DNA from: Ignavibacteria bacterium
GTDB lineage: Bacteria; Bacteroidota; Ignavibacteria; Tepidaquicellales; OLB5
Assembly: GCA_020852705.1 (NCBI GenBank)
Contig: JADZAP010000025.1
Span: 38,715 to 102,714 of the forward strand
DNA length: 64,000 nt
Direction: 5' to 3'
Below the pieces are notes generated by a model. The model was not told the origin of the DNA. It searched no databases and worked only from the letters and a program-made list of their open reading frames with translations. Of the stretch, positions 16,516 to 25,802 are shown piece after piece (the first letter of the stretch is position 1; each line of letters opens with the position of its first letter). A program made the position numbers and the translations under genes.

Positions 16516-18408
16516 ATGAAAACAAATAGACATTTTATTATTGATTTTGACAGTACCTTTATAAAAGTTGAAGCTTTAGACGAGCTTGCACAGATTTCAT
16601 TAAAAAATCATCCGCAAAAAGAGAAACTATGCAGCAGAATTAATTTATTAACCCAACTGGCTATGAATGGTGAAATGCCGTTCCCCGAATCACTTTCTGA
16701 AAGACTTAAATTAATTAATGCTGATAAAACTCATATTAAAAAGCTTATATTAAAACTTAATAAACTTGTTTCATTTTCAATATCTGCAAATAAGGATTTT
16801 TTCAGGAAATATTCTGATAACATAATTATTATTTCAGGAGGTTTCCGTGAATATATTGTTCCTGTTGTTCAAAAATACGGAATAAAACCATCCAATGTAT
16901 ATGCCAACAGTTTAATTTTTGATCCAAATGGAAAAATAACCGGATATGATATAAATAATCTCCTTGCAAAATCCGGCGGAAAAATATCACAGCTAAAAAC
17001 TCTAAAGTTAAATGGTGAACTAATTGCAATTGGAGATGGTTATACAGATTATGAACTTAAATCCTCCGGATTAATTGACCGCTTCTACGCTTTCACAGAA
17101 AATGTTGAGCGTCCTGTTGTAATTAGCAATGCAGATTATGTTGCTCCGAGTTTTGATGAATTTTTATACATTTCAAAATTACCAATGAGTATATCCTATC
17201 CAAAGAACAGGATAAAAGTACTTCTGCTTGAAAATATTCACAATGATGCATCAAAAATTTTCAAATCAGAAGGTTATTCTGTTGAAGTTGTAAATAAAAG
17301 TTTAAGTGAAAATGACCTTTGCGAAAAAATTAAGGACGTTTCTATATTAGGTATCAGATCTAAAACAATAATTACTGAAAAAGTTTTATCAAAAGCTAAA
17401 AGATTACTTGCAATTGGATCATTTTGTGTCGGAACAAATCATATTGAACTAAATGCTTCACTTAAAAAAGGTGTGATAGTTTTTAATGCACCTTTTAGTA
17501 ATACACGAAGTGTGGTTGAGCTTGCCCTAGGTGAAATTATTATACTTATGAGAGGTATTTTTAGCAAAAGCAGCTTGCTTCATAATGGCATTTGGGATAA
17601 ATCAAGCAATGGAAGTTACGAAGTGCGGGGAAAAAAACTGGGAATAATTGGATATGGAAAAATTGGTTCTCAGCTTTCAGTTCTTGCCGAAAATCTTGGT
17701 ATGGAAGTATATTATTTTGATATTCTGGAAAAACTTGGTTTGGGTAATGTAAATAAATGCAGTTCATTAAAAGAACTGCTTAAAAAATGCGATATAATTA
17801 CCGTGCATGTTGATGGTGATAAACGCAATTCAGGGTTAATTGGCGATAAAGAATTCCGGCAAATGAAAGATGGTGTTATATTTTTAAATTTAAGCAGGGG
17901 ACATGTTGTTAATCTTGATGCACTTGCAAATAACATTATTTCCGGTAAAGTTAAAGGAGCTGCCATTGATGTTTTTCAATATGAACCGCTAAGCAATGAT
18001 GAAAAATTTGTTCATGTTCTGCAGGGATTAAATAATGTTATATTAACTCCGCATATTGGCGGTAGTACAGTTGAAGCACAGAAGGATATTGCTAATTTTG
18101 TTCCCCGTAAGATTATTGAATTTATTAACAGTGGAAACTCTTTTTATAGTGTAAACTTTCCCAATATTCAGCTTCCGCCTTTTGTTAATGCACACAGACT
18201 TATACATATTCACTATAACATACCGGGAATTCTTGCAAAGATAAATTCTGTTTTTGCAGAAAATAATATTAATATTATTGGTCAATATCTTAAAACTAAC
18301 GAAACTGCAGGTTATGTGATAACAGATATCAGCACAAAATATGACCCGGACGTAATTAACAAATTAAAAAAAATTCCCCATACTATTAAATTCCGTATTC
18401 TATATTAA
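16516..18408 (+). CDS. serA: Fused phosphoserine phosphatase - phosphoglycerate dehydrogenase (SerB-SerA)
   Basis: A 630-residue protein joining the last and first enzymes of serine biosynthesis. Residues 1-215 form a HAD phosphatase with all four motifs: DFDST (10-14), SGG (107-109), Lys156 and GDGYTD (173-178). Residues 232-550 match E. coli-type SerA closely. They include the NAD motif GIIGYGKIG (376-384), Arg461 in SRG, Glu490 and catalytic His513 in TPHIGGST. Residues 560-630 are the ACT domain that usually senses serine. All catalytic residues are present, so both activities are expected. No ribosome binding site is visible because a terminator-like hairpin occupies the leader. No serC aminotransferase is in the window. 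Confidence 0.92.
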   Translation: MKTNRHFIIDFDSTFIKVEALDELAQISLKNHPQKEKLCSRINLLTQLAMNGEMPFPESLSERLKLINADKTHIKKLILKLNKLVSFSISANKDFFRKYSDNIIIISGGFREYIVPVVQKYGIKPSNVYANSLIFDPNGKITGYDINNLLAKSGGKISQLKTLKLNGELIAIGDGYTDYELKSSGLIDRFYAFTENVERPVVISNADYVAPSFDEFLYISKLPMSISYPKNRIKVLLLENIHNDASKIFKSEGYSVEVVNKSLSENDLCEKIKDVSILGIRSKTIITEKVLSKAKRLLAIGSFCVGTNHIELNASLKKGVIVFNAPFSNTRSVVELALGEIIILMRGIFSKSSLLHNGIWDKSSNGSYEVRGKKLGIIGYGKIGSQLSVLAENLGMEVYYFDILEKLGLGNVNKCSSLKELLKKCDIITVHVDGDKRNSGLIGDKEFRQMKDGVIFLNLSRGHVVNLDALANNIISGKVKGAAIDVFQYEPLSNDEKFVHVLQGLNNVILTPHIGGSTVEAQKDIANFVPRKIIEFINSGNSFYSVNFPNIQLPPFVNAHRLIHIHYNIPGILAKINSVFAENNINIIGQYLKTNETAGYVITDISTKYDPDVINKLKKIPHTIKFRILY

Positions 18409-18523
18409 AAAAAATTATTCAGCTTGTTTTTGTGTAATTTTTAAATACATCTGAAAAATTATAGCACGGAAATTCTTATAATTTTCCGATAACTTTAATT
18501 ATACTTTAAATATTATTCTGATT

Positions 18524-19810
18524 TTGTTAAACCAAGCTGTATTTATAATATTATTAATTTTTGTTAACGCATTATTTGTTGTTACTGAATATGCAATAAT
18601 CCGCATTCGTTCATCAGAAATTGATGTACTTATTGCAGGCGGTAATCTGCGTGCTAAGGACACAAAAAAAGTTATTAGTGAGTTGGATAAATATATTTCA
18701 GCAACACAGCTTGGAATTACCTTTTTAAACCTGCTTATTGGCTGGGCAGGTGAGGATATTTTTATTCATCTCCTGCACCCTGTATTTATAAATATCGGAT
18801 TAAACGATTCATTTAGCCAAACAATGGCTGTTATACTTGGGCTCATTATTATTACATATTTTACTATCACAATTGGTGAGCTTGCCCCTAAAGCAATTGC
18901 AATCAGAAAATATACCAAAGCAGCGTTATGGTTTTCTGCACCGCTGATTTTATTTTATAAAATTTTTAAGCCGTTTATCTGGCTGCTTAATTTTTCTGCA
19001 AATTTTATTATTAAACTTATCGGCTTAAAACCGCTTGAATATGACAGCGGTGTGCATAGCCAGGAAGAAATTAAACAGGTTATTTTGCAGGGCAGAAAAG
19101 CCGGTGTAATTGATAAAACCGAACACCAGCTTATTGAAAAAATTTTTGATTTCAATGATAAACTTGTTAAAGAAATAATGGTACACCGCGGCAATATGGT
19201 AGTACTGAATATTGACGATAGCCGTGAAAAGATTTTTGAAACAGTAACCGAAGAAGGTTATTCCAGAATTCCTGTTTATAAAGATACAATAGATAATATA
19301 ATCGGTATAATTTATACAAAAGATCTTATCTCTGCATCTGAGTATAGAGAGCTTATTATGATTGAGGATATTATACGTCCTGCATTTTTTGTGAATGAAA
19401 CCAAGAATATTGGAATACTGTTAAGGGAATTTCAAAATGCAAAAGTTCATTTGGGTATTGTTATTAATGAGTATGGAGGAGTTGAAGGACTTGTTACAAT
19501 GGAAGATATTATTGAAGAAATTACCGGTGAAATATTAGACGAATACGATGAAGAAAACCCTGATATTGTTAAAGCAAAAAATCAGGAGTATATTGTAAAT
19601 CCTGCAATTTCTGTAAAAGATTTTAACCAAAAATTTTCTGCAGCAATTCCAATTGACGGAAATTATAATACTCTTGGCGGATTTCTTTACTATGTTACAG
19701 AACATATACCGGAACTATACGAACGTATAGATTACGGAGGACTGACATTTATTATATCATCCAAACAGCGCAATACAATTAAACAGGTTAAGGTTATTAA
19801 GAACACCTGA
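18524..19810 (+). CDS. CorC/HlyC-type membrane protein with CBS domains (paralogue 1)
   Basis: A 428-residue protein of the CNNM / hemolysin-C family, linked to Mg or Co efflux. The N-terminal half is a DUF21 membrane domain with about four helices. Two CBS domains follow (EIMVHRGNMVVLNIDD and the region around VEGLVTMEDIIEEITGEI), then the CorC_HlyC domain (NPAISVKDFNQKF to the C-terminus). The start is TTG, as no ATG lies before the first helix. It is closely similar to the gene at 20,348, which shares its length and long stretches of the CBS region. A small membrane protein is convergent with it. Confidence 0.9.
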   Translation: MLNQAVFIILLIFVNALFVVTEYAIIRIRSSEIDVLIAGGNLRAKDTKKVISELDKYISATQLGITFLNLLIGWAGEDIFIHLLHPVFINIGLNDSFSQTMAVILGLIIITYFTITIGELAPKAIAIRKYTKAALWFSAPLILFYKIFKPFIWLLNFSANFIIKLIGLKPLEYDSGVHSQEEIKQVILQGRKAGVIDKTEHQLIEKIFDFNDKLVKEIMVHRGNMVVLNIDDSREKIFETVTEEGYSRIPVYKDTIDNIIGIIYTKDLISASEYRELIMIEDIIRPAFFVNETKNIGILLREFQNAKVHLGIVINEYGGVEGLVTMEDIIEEITGEILDEYDEENPDIVKAKNQEYIVNPAISVKDFNQKFSAAIPIDGNYNTLGGFLYYVTEHIPELYERIDYGGLTFIISSKQRNTIKQVKVIKNT

Positions 19811-19819
19811 GATAAATTT

Positions 19820-20185
19820 TCATCTTACCTTCACAGGCAGCTCGCTGCCAATAAAGAACTGTCCGTTAACACCCTGTATATCAACCGGTAACTTATCTCC
19901 AAATACTGTTCTGCCGTTAATTGATTGCAGATCTACCTTTAAATTCTTGCTTGATGATCCGTTAATTCTTGAAAGATCCACCGGTAAATACCCTCCGCTT
20001 ATTGAATACCCGTTTATAGCTTTCAGATTGACATCCTGTACTGTATCGTATGCGTTTACATCTTTTGGACCGAAATATATATTTACTGTAATTAATAACA
20101 GGCAAATTGCTATTACTGTTAATACTGTTTTAGAGTATTTATCAAGACTTACAACTGATTTTACTGAGGCAGCTTTGGTTTCCAT
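19820..20185 (-). CDS. Small single-pass membrane protein with short VDLxxING repeats
   Basis: A 121-residue protein of unknown function. Residues 1-20 are cytoplasmic-looking and about 21-38 form one transmembrane helix (VLTVIAICLLLITVNIYF). The exported remainder consists of four copies of a unit of about 15-18 residues with the pattern V(D/N)(L/I)xx(I/V)NGxxxxGxxLP, ending in VKVR. Such short glycine/asparagine-turn repeats suggest a small beta-sheet or beta-solenoid. The start is fixed by AAGGAG just upstream of the ATG. It lies between, and opposite to, two CorC paralogues. No family name is recognised. Confidence 0.75.
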   Translation of the reverse strand: METKAASVKSVVSLDKYSKTVLTVIAICLLLITVNIYFGPKDVNAYDTVQDVNLKAINGYSISGGYLPVDLSRINGSSSKNLKVDLQSINGRTVFGDKLPVDIQGVNGQFFIGSELPVKVR

Positions 20186-20347
20186 GTTAATTTCTCCTTA
20201 AATATGTATTTTAATTAGTATATTAGTTTTATTTACAATATTGTTATATTTATAAAATGAAATAGTGAAAAATAATATAATTTAGAGTAAAAAAGTGAGC
20301 AAAAGTGAAGAAATACATGTAAAATTTTGTAAAGTAAACTTCAATAA

Positions 20348-21652
20348 ATGCATTTAGAAAGTGTACTTTTTGAGCTTATAGTTGTTTTGCTTATAATTTT
20401 TGCAAATGCATTTTTTGTAGCTGCAGAATTTGCAATTGTAAAAGTACGCTCTACTCAAATTCAGACTCTTGCCGAAAAAAACAATCAGCGTGCAAAAACT
20501 ACAGCTAAAATTTTACGAAATCTTGATGCTTATCTTTCTGCTTCACAAGTTGGAATTACTATGACATCGCTTGGGCTGGGCTGGGTTGGCGAGCCCGTTA
20601 CTACAAAACTTTTAACTCCCATTTTTACAATTATTGGACTTTCAAATCAGCAGACTATCCACACACTTTCAATAATTATAGGTTTTATTTTTCTTACTTT
20701 TCTTCATATCTCACTTGGCGAGCAGGCTCCCAAAATGCTAGCTATAAAAAGCCCTAAATCGGTTGCACTTTCAGTTTCCATTCCCCTTAATCTTTTCTAT
20801 ATTGCTTTTAAACCTATTGTTTGGCTGCTTAATCATGCTGCAAACCTGATACTTCGTGCTATTGGTATTCAGCAGGTATCTGAATCAGAACGAATCAGCT
20901 CTGAAGATGAGCTTCGCCTGTTGATTTCAGAGGGCAGAAAGTCTGGCGCTATAGACCAAACCGAACACCAGCTTATAGAAAAAATTTTTGAATTTAATGA
21001 TAAACAGGCAAGTGAAATTATGGTTCCAAGAAATCATATGATTGCACTAAATCTTGAAGATTCCAGGGAAGAGATATTTCAGAAAGTTACTGAAGAAGGT
21101 TTTTCCAGAATCCCGGTTTACAAAGAAACAATTGATAATATTGTTGGAATTATTTATACAAAAGATCTAATTTCTGCCTCAGAGCACCGCGAGCTTATTA
21201 CCCTTCGTGATATTATTAGACCTGCTTATTTTGTATCATCTACCAAGCAAATCGGCAATTTGCTTAAAGATATGCAGCGAAATAAAGTACACATGGCTAT
21301 TGTTGTTGATGAATACGGAGGTGTTGAAGGACTTGTTACTATTGAAGATATTATTGAAGAAATTGTTGGTGAAATTCAGGATGAATATGATGTTGATGAA
21401 TCACAGGAAGTTGTAAGCGAAAAATCAGGGGTATATCTGGTAAATCCTATAATTTCCATTGAGAATTTTAATTCAAAATTCAAATCTGATATTCCCGAAG
21501 ATCCGGATTATCAAACACTAAATGGATTTTTACAAAAAGTAACAGGACATATCCCTGAAGTTTACGAGAGAATTGATTATAAAGGAATGAGTTTTGTTAT
21601 CACTAAAAAATCAGGTAACCGTATTTTGCAGGTAAGAGTTCAGAAAATATAA
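20348..21652 (+). CDS. CorC/HlyC-type membrane protein with CBS domains (paralogue 2)
   Basis: A 434-residue paralogue of the gene at 18,524 with the same DUF21 membrane domain, CBS pair and CorC_HlyC domain. Shared stretches include TEHQLIEKIF, SRIPVYK, TIDNI.GIIYTKDLISASE and VEGLVT.EDIIEEI. The first membrane helix contains ANAFFVAAEFAIVKVRSTQI, as in the family. It probably transports or regulates divalent cations. It is separated from paralogue 1 by the small repeat membrane protein on the other strand, so the duplication is not a simple operon pair. It is convergent with the polysaccharide cluster, with 18 bases between the stops. Confidence 0.9.
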   Translation: MHLESVLFELIVVLLIIFANAFFVAAEFAIVKVRSTQIQTLAEKNNQRAKTTAKILRNLDAYLSASQVGITMTSLGLGWVGEPVTTKLLTPIFTIIGLSNQQTIHTLSIIIGFIFLTFLHISLGEQAPKMLAIKSPKSVALSVSIPLNLFYIAFKPIVWLLNHAANLILRAIGIQQVSESERISSEDELRLLISEGRKSGAIDQTEHQLIEKIFEFNDKQASEIMVPRNHMIALNLEDSREEIFQKVTEEGFSRIPVYKETIDNIVGIIYTKDLISASEHRELITLRDIIRPAYFVSSTKQIGNLLKDMQRNKVHMAIVVDEYGGVEGLVTIEDIIEEIVGEIQDEYDVDESQEVVSEKSGVYLVNPIISIENFNSKFKSDIPEDPDYQTLNGFLQKVTGHIPEVYERIDYKGMSFVITKKSGNRILQVRVQKI

Positions 21653-21670
21653 AAAAGTTAACAGATATTT

Positions 21671-23137
21671 TTATTCTTTTTTAATATCAAGTTCCTTTTC
21701 ATTATTGTTTTTTCTAAACAGCATATTTTTTAGTGTTTTAAATTCTTCGCTGTTTTTGTAATTATTATAAATGTATCCCAAAGAAACTATACAAAATATT
21801 GCTGTTAGCAATATTCTGTACAAAATCATTAGATTGAAATAGTAAGATATAGATATAATTAATATTGCAGGTAATGATAATAAAATTATAACCTTATATT
21901 TATAATCTATTTTATAATATTTTTGTGATAAAATAAATGTAAGTAAAAATATAACAAAATTAGCTAACATTATACTAAAAGCAGCACCTACTGAACCAAA
22001 AAGGGGAGTAAGTATAAAATTCAGCAGAATATTAATTCCGGCAGCTGACATAGTTATCCATATTGTGTGCTGAAGTTTTTTTGTTAAATTTATACCAATA
22101 GAAACTATAAAATAAGCACTGCTGAAAAATACACTCGCACATAAAAAAGGTACTACCGCTTTGGCATTATAAAAATCAGGCTGTGTAAAAACTTTAAGTA
22201 TATCTGTTGCAAACATTGAAATACCAAGAATAAGAATAACATTAAAAATAAAAAAAAGCTGAAATACCTTTGAGTAAATTTCCTTTGCATTTTTTTCGTA
22301 TTGAATATCCATAGCATAAGGTCCCCAGGATAACTGTAATGCACCGCCAATTATTCCCACAATATTAGAAAGTTTTGCACCTACGGCATAAATTCCAACC
22401 GATGAAAGATCCAAATAATGTGCAAGAAAATACCTGTCAGTTGAATTCAAAATCCATACTGCAACTCCTGTACCTATCAGCGGGAAACCATAACTCAGTA
22501 TTTTCTTACTCCAGTTATAAGAAAACCTGAATTTATATCTGCTGAAAACATAATAAATTGTGAATAAAAAAATTAATCCGTAAGAAATTAACTGAGCCAG
22601 TAATGCTCCATAAACGCCCATTCCTTTTAAGAGTACAAAATATACAGTAAGTAAAATGCTGAGCAGAATATTTATTGATGAAAGAATTGTATAAAGCCAC
22701 ATTCTGAACTCAAGCCGTAAGAGATTGAATAAGAATGAATGCAGTGCCTGAAATACTATTGTGATACCTGTAATAATAACAAAAAGTCTAAGATCTTTAC
22801 CAAATAATAAATCAGATATGAATCCTGAAAATAAATAAATTATGGCAAATGCCGCTGCCGAAAACAGAAGACGGATGTAAAGTGATGAAATTAGTATTTC
22901 AGCTCGTTCATCAAAATGTTCCTTCCTGAAATAATAGTAACCAACAGAGGTATCTGTGCCTGATAATATTAAAAATGTACTTACAACAACTATTGTACTT
23001 AAAAGATCAAGTATCCCGTAATCTTCAGTGGTTAAAACGGCAGTATATAAGGGCAGCAAAAGCAGAGAAATAGATTTAGAAATATACCCGCTAAGCCCAT
23101 AAATAAGTGATTCTTTCGCTAATCTTTTTAGACTCAT
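21671..23137 (-). CDS. Wzx-type polysaccharide flippase (MATE/MVF superfamily)
   Basis: A 488-residue polytopic membrane protein with about 12-14 predicted helices and the N-terminal pattern ESLIYGLSGYISKSISLLLLPLYT typical of O-antigen transporters. It should flip undecaprenyl-linked repeat units across the inner membrane. It is the last gene of the cluster. Its ATG overlaps the stop of the preceding glycosyltransferase by one base. A short charged C-terminal tail rich in Lys, Asn and Glu follows the last helix. The substrate is not predictable from sequence. Confidence 0.9.
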   Translation of the reverse strand: MSLKRLAKESLIYGLSGYISKSISLLLLPLYTAVLTTEDYGILDLLSTIVVVSTFLILSGTDTSVGYYYFRKEHFDERAEILISSLYIRLLFSAAAFAIIYLFSGFISDLLFGKDLRLFVIITGITIVFQALHSFLFNLLRLEFRMWLYTILSSINILLSILLTVYFVLLKGMGVYGALLAQLISYGLIFLFTIYYVFSRYKFRFSYNWSKKILSYGFPLIGTGVAVWILNSTDRYFLAHYLDLSSVGIYAVGAKLSNIVGIIGGALQLSWGPYAMDIQYEKNAKEIYSKVFQLFFIFNVILILGISMFATDILKVFTQPDFYNAKAVVPFLCASVFFSSAYFIVSIGINLTKKLQHTIWITMSAAGINILLNFILTPLFGSVGAAFSIMLANFVIFLLTFILSQKYYKIDYKYKVIILLSLPAILIISISYYFNLMILYRILLTAIFCIVSLGYIYNNYKNSEEFKTLKNMLFRKNNNEKELDIKKE

Positions 23138-24174
23138 TAATCTTTCCCGAGAGTTAAATTCAGGATATAATTTGCATTTTTTACATAATCGTGATATTTT
23201 TCAACAAATTTTCTGCCTGCATTTCCATATTCAATAAGTTTTTGTTTGTTATGTATCAGTTCTTTTAAACCCTGTGCAAGATTATCAGGATTTAAATTTA
23301 TTATCGGAATATCCGGAATATAATTGTATAAATCCTTTCGTAAATAACATACGGTAGTTTTGCCAAGAGCCATTGATTCAACACTAATTAAACCGTACCA
23401 TCCTGCAACCATTTGATCTATTAATATATCAGCATTTTGTATTTCTTCAATAACTTTGTTGTGCGGAATATTTCTTATCAGTTTGAAATCAAATGATATA
23501 TTCTCTCCTTTAAGTTTTTCTACTGCCTCCAGAATATACTTAGTTCCTTTTATCCCGTCATCGCTTGGAATGTGTACTATTTTCACCTTATTATTAACAT
23601 CGTATTTTGGAATATATTTATCAAGTTCAAGTAAAAGGTATAAATAACTGTATTTGTTGCCCAGAATGTTTGCATCAAATGGATGCGAAAATGTATGGCT
23701 TGCATTTTTCTGGATAATTTTTGTTTCATTAATCTTTTCAGTCATTATACATCTTATCTTTTTCTGGTATTCATCTGAACAGTTTTTGCACACTGTATAT
23801 TTTTCATTACTGTTAAGATAATATTCCTTATCTCTAATATCACATCCAACGTATATCATTGCAGTTTTCTTACCTAATAATTTAAGAAATTTAAGATCTC
23901 CTTTTCTTGAGAGCATTGTTGACCTGGTATTGAATATAAAAATATCATATTTCAATGTATGCTTGATAAAATAATAATATTTTATTAATCTGTTAACAAA
24001 ACTGAATTTTGGATCTGCAAATTTCAGTTTTTTGTGATAACCATAAGAAAAAGTATGTTCATCAATCACTACGGCATCTGCTTTTACTCCGGATTTTCTT
24101 AATCCTTCTGCAATTTTATACGCAATTCCGCCCGTATTAGCATATCCGCAAAGTACTTTTATTTTTTTCTTCAA
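23137..24174 (-). CDS. Glycosyltransferase, GT-B fold (GT4-like)
   Basis: A 345-residue cytoplasmic glycosyltransferase. The C-terminal half has the GT4-like donor-site pattern (VKIVHIPSDDGIKGTKYILEAVEKL, ADILIDQM, WYGLISVESMALGKTTVCY), where the Glu of SVESMALGK lies at the expected donor-binding position. An unusual insert in the N-terminal half, CKNCSDEYQKKIRC, has three cysteines in CxxC-x9-C spacing and may bind zinc. It overlaps the flippase start by one base and follows the methyltransferase by 13 bases. Acceptor and sugar are unknown. Confidence 0.82.
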   Translation of the reverse strand: MKKKIKVLCGYANTGGIAYKIAEGLRKSGVKADAVVIDEHTFSYGYHKKLKFADPKFSFVNRLIKYYYFIKHTLKYDIFIFNTRSTMLSRKGDLKFLKLLGKKTAMIYVGCDIRDKEYYLNSNEKYTVCKNCSDEYQKKIRCIMTEKINETKIIQKNASHTFSHPFDANILGNKYSYLYLLLELDKYIPKYDVNNKVKIVHIPSDDGIKGTKYILEAVEKLKGENISFDFKLIRNIPHNKVIEEIQNADILIDQMVAGWYGLISVESMALGKTTVCYLRKDLYNYIPDIPIINLNPDNLAQGLKELIHNKQKLIEYGNAGRKFVEKYHDYVKNANYILNLTLGKD

Positions 24175-24187
24175 AAATCTTAAAATT

Positions 24188-24976
24188 CTATATTTTAAAA
24201 GCCGGTGAATACACAGCCAGAGAGGTGTTTTGTATCCTGTAAATATTTAAAGATTCATTCAATTTGTTTAGATATTCTGCAACATCTGCCACATTGCTGT
24301 AATCGTGCCAAAAAATTATTCCATTAGGTGTAAGTGATTTTAATGCATTTTCTGTATCTGTTTTCACATAATTATATGAATGTGCACCATCTATGAAGAA
24401 CAATTCAACTTTTTTATTAAATTCAGAAAAATCAAATTTTGCAGAATCTCCAAAATGCTGGATAATTTTTTCCTTTTCAACTCTGTTTAAAAAACACTCT
24501 CCAATTCTAAATCCGCTTTTGGTTATAAGCTGAAGGTCTCCGGGATCAAGTTTCATATTTATTTCATTCAATTTTTCCGGAGGAAGATCCAATGTATGTA
24601 TTTTAGTCTCATTAACAGTATTTACTGCTAAGTGCAGAGTTGTTCTGCCGTCAAATGTTCCAATTTCAAAAATTATTTTTGGTTTCAGCAATTTTGCCGT
24701 TAAACACAAAATATAGAGTTCATTTAATGTTACATTTCCCTGTCTAAAATTCCATTTTTCTATTTTTACATCTTCAATGTTATTTTCTGTTTTAAATAAA
24801 TCTAATGCATCAATAGATTTTAGAATATTTGTTTTTGAAATTAAATTATAATTATAATGAAAATCATTTGTTATAACTGAAAATTCCTTAAATTTTTTAC
24901 GATTGAAAAAAATATTAAAAAAACCGTTTATAAACAGGTTTTTAAAGTATATACAATAATATTTAATTGTTGACAA
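24188..24976 (-). CDS. Class I SAM-dependent methyltransferase
   Basis: A 262-residue protein with a Rossmann methyltransferase core (Methyltransf_24 / CmcI-TylF-like). Motif I is IFEIGTFDGRTTLHLA, followed by IHTLDLPPE for the adenosine-ribose Asp, then FFIDGAHSYNYVKTD and GIIFWHDY, a conserved pattern in sugar O-methyltransferases. It probably methylates a sugar or glycan intermediate. The first 60 residues are not obviously part of the fold. A 110-base gap separates it from WbqC upstream, larger than most gaps in the cluster. Confidence 0.82.
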   Translation of the reverse strand: MSTIKYYCIYFKNLFINGFFNIFFNRKKFKEFSVITNDFHYNYNLISKTNILKSIDALDLFKTENNIEDVKIEKWNFRQGNVTLNELYILCLTAKLLKPKIIFEIGTFDGRTTLHLAVNTVNETKIHTLDLPPEKLNEINMKLDPGDLQLITKSGFRIGECFLNRVEKEKIIQHFGDSAKFDFSEFNKKVELFFIDGAHSYNYVKTDTENALKSLTPNGIIFWHDYSNVADVAEYLNKLNESLNIYRIQNTSLAVYSPAFKI

Positions 24977-25085
24977 TGTTTAAAGAAATATTTTATTATC
25001 AAAATAACAATATTTTTTCTGAGAATTACAAAAATTAGTTATCTTCAATATTCAAAGTAATTAAAATTGAAATTTATTTAATATC

Positions 25086-25793
25086 TTACATAATATTTAA
25101 AATTAATTCTATCGTTCCTTTTGTGCCGCAGTTCATTAATGTGTCAATTATCGAAAGCCCCGGTACAAATTCGATTGAATTAATCTGCCTGTATTCAGGA
25201 TGCTTAAAATTCTGATAAATAAGTTTTATACCTGCCGTTTCAAATTTCTCATCTTCCTGATATTTATGTGCTCCGCCTCCGCACATATAAGCATTGCATC
25301 CTGCTGAATTTACAATTGAAATAAGAAGGTCAGTTGAACTTCCCTTTGTGTTTAACTCAGATGCATAAATGAAGTGCTCTGTTTTTAGACCTATTAATTT
25401 ACAAATTGCATAAATTACTTTAATATTAAATTCAGAAAGGTTTTTGTCAGGATTCCTTAACAATTCGGATATACAAGGAAATATATCACAAAAATACTGA
25501 GCTTTTTTATAGTTTAATTCAATTGATTTTAACAGTTTCTCATTCCAGTTTTTTGAATTATCAATTTCAATTTCGTTAATATTTTTTGTACCGCTGTAAG
25601 AACGAATAATAGGAACTGTTATCCAAGATGGTTTGCCGCCAATAAATATTTTAACACGGTTTGACCAGCTTCCGCCTTTTTTAGGATATTGAACATTATC
25701 AAGTATAACAAATACATCAGATCTTGAGATCTTGTCAAATAATCCCAGCCATGGAAAAAAAGTTGGTTGATGAATAGCTGCTAACTTATCCAT
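25086..25793 (-). CDS. WbqC-like family protein
   Basis: A 235-residue protein of the WbqC family, recognised by the N-terminus AIHQPTFFPWLGLFDKISRSDVFVILDNVQYPKKG and the block SWSNRVKI...WITVPI. Family members occur in O-antigen and capsule clusters, often with amidotransferases and aminotransferases, but their reaction is not established. It may act on an amino-sugar or amino-acid substituent. The gap to the GNAT-like gene upstream is nine bases, so the two are cotranscribed. Confidence 0.85.
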   Translation of the reverse strand: MDKLAAIHQPTFFPWLGLFDKISRSDVFVILDNVQYPKKGGSWSNRVKIFIGGKPSWITVPIIRSYSGTKNINEIEIDNSKNWNEKLLKSIELNYKKAQYFCDIFPCISELLRNPDKNLSEFNIKVIYAICKLIGLKTEHFIYASELNTKGSSTDLLISIVNSAGCNAYMCGGGAHKYQEDEKFETAGIKLIYQNFKHPEYRQINSIEFVPGLSIIDTLMNCGTKGTIELILNIM

Positions 25794-25802
25794 TTTAATT
25801 AT

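Noticed and set aside
18467..18487. Imperfect hairpin CGGAAA...TTTCCG after the SerB-SerA gene
   Set aside because: The stem is short and bulged and is not followed by a T-run, so it is not a convincing terminator.
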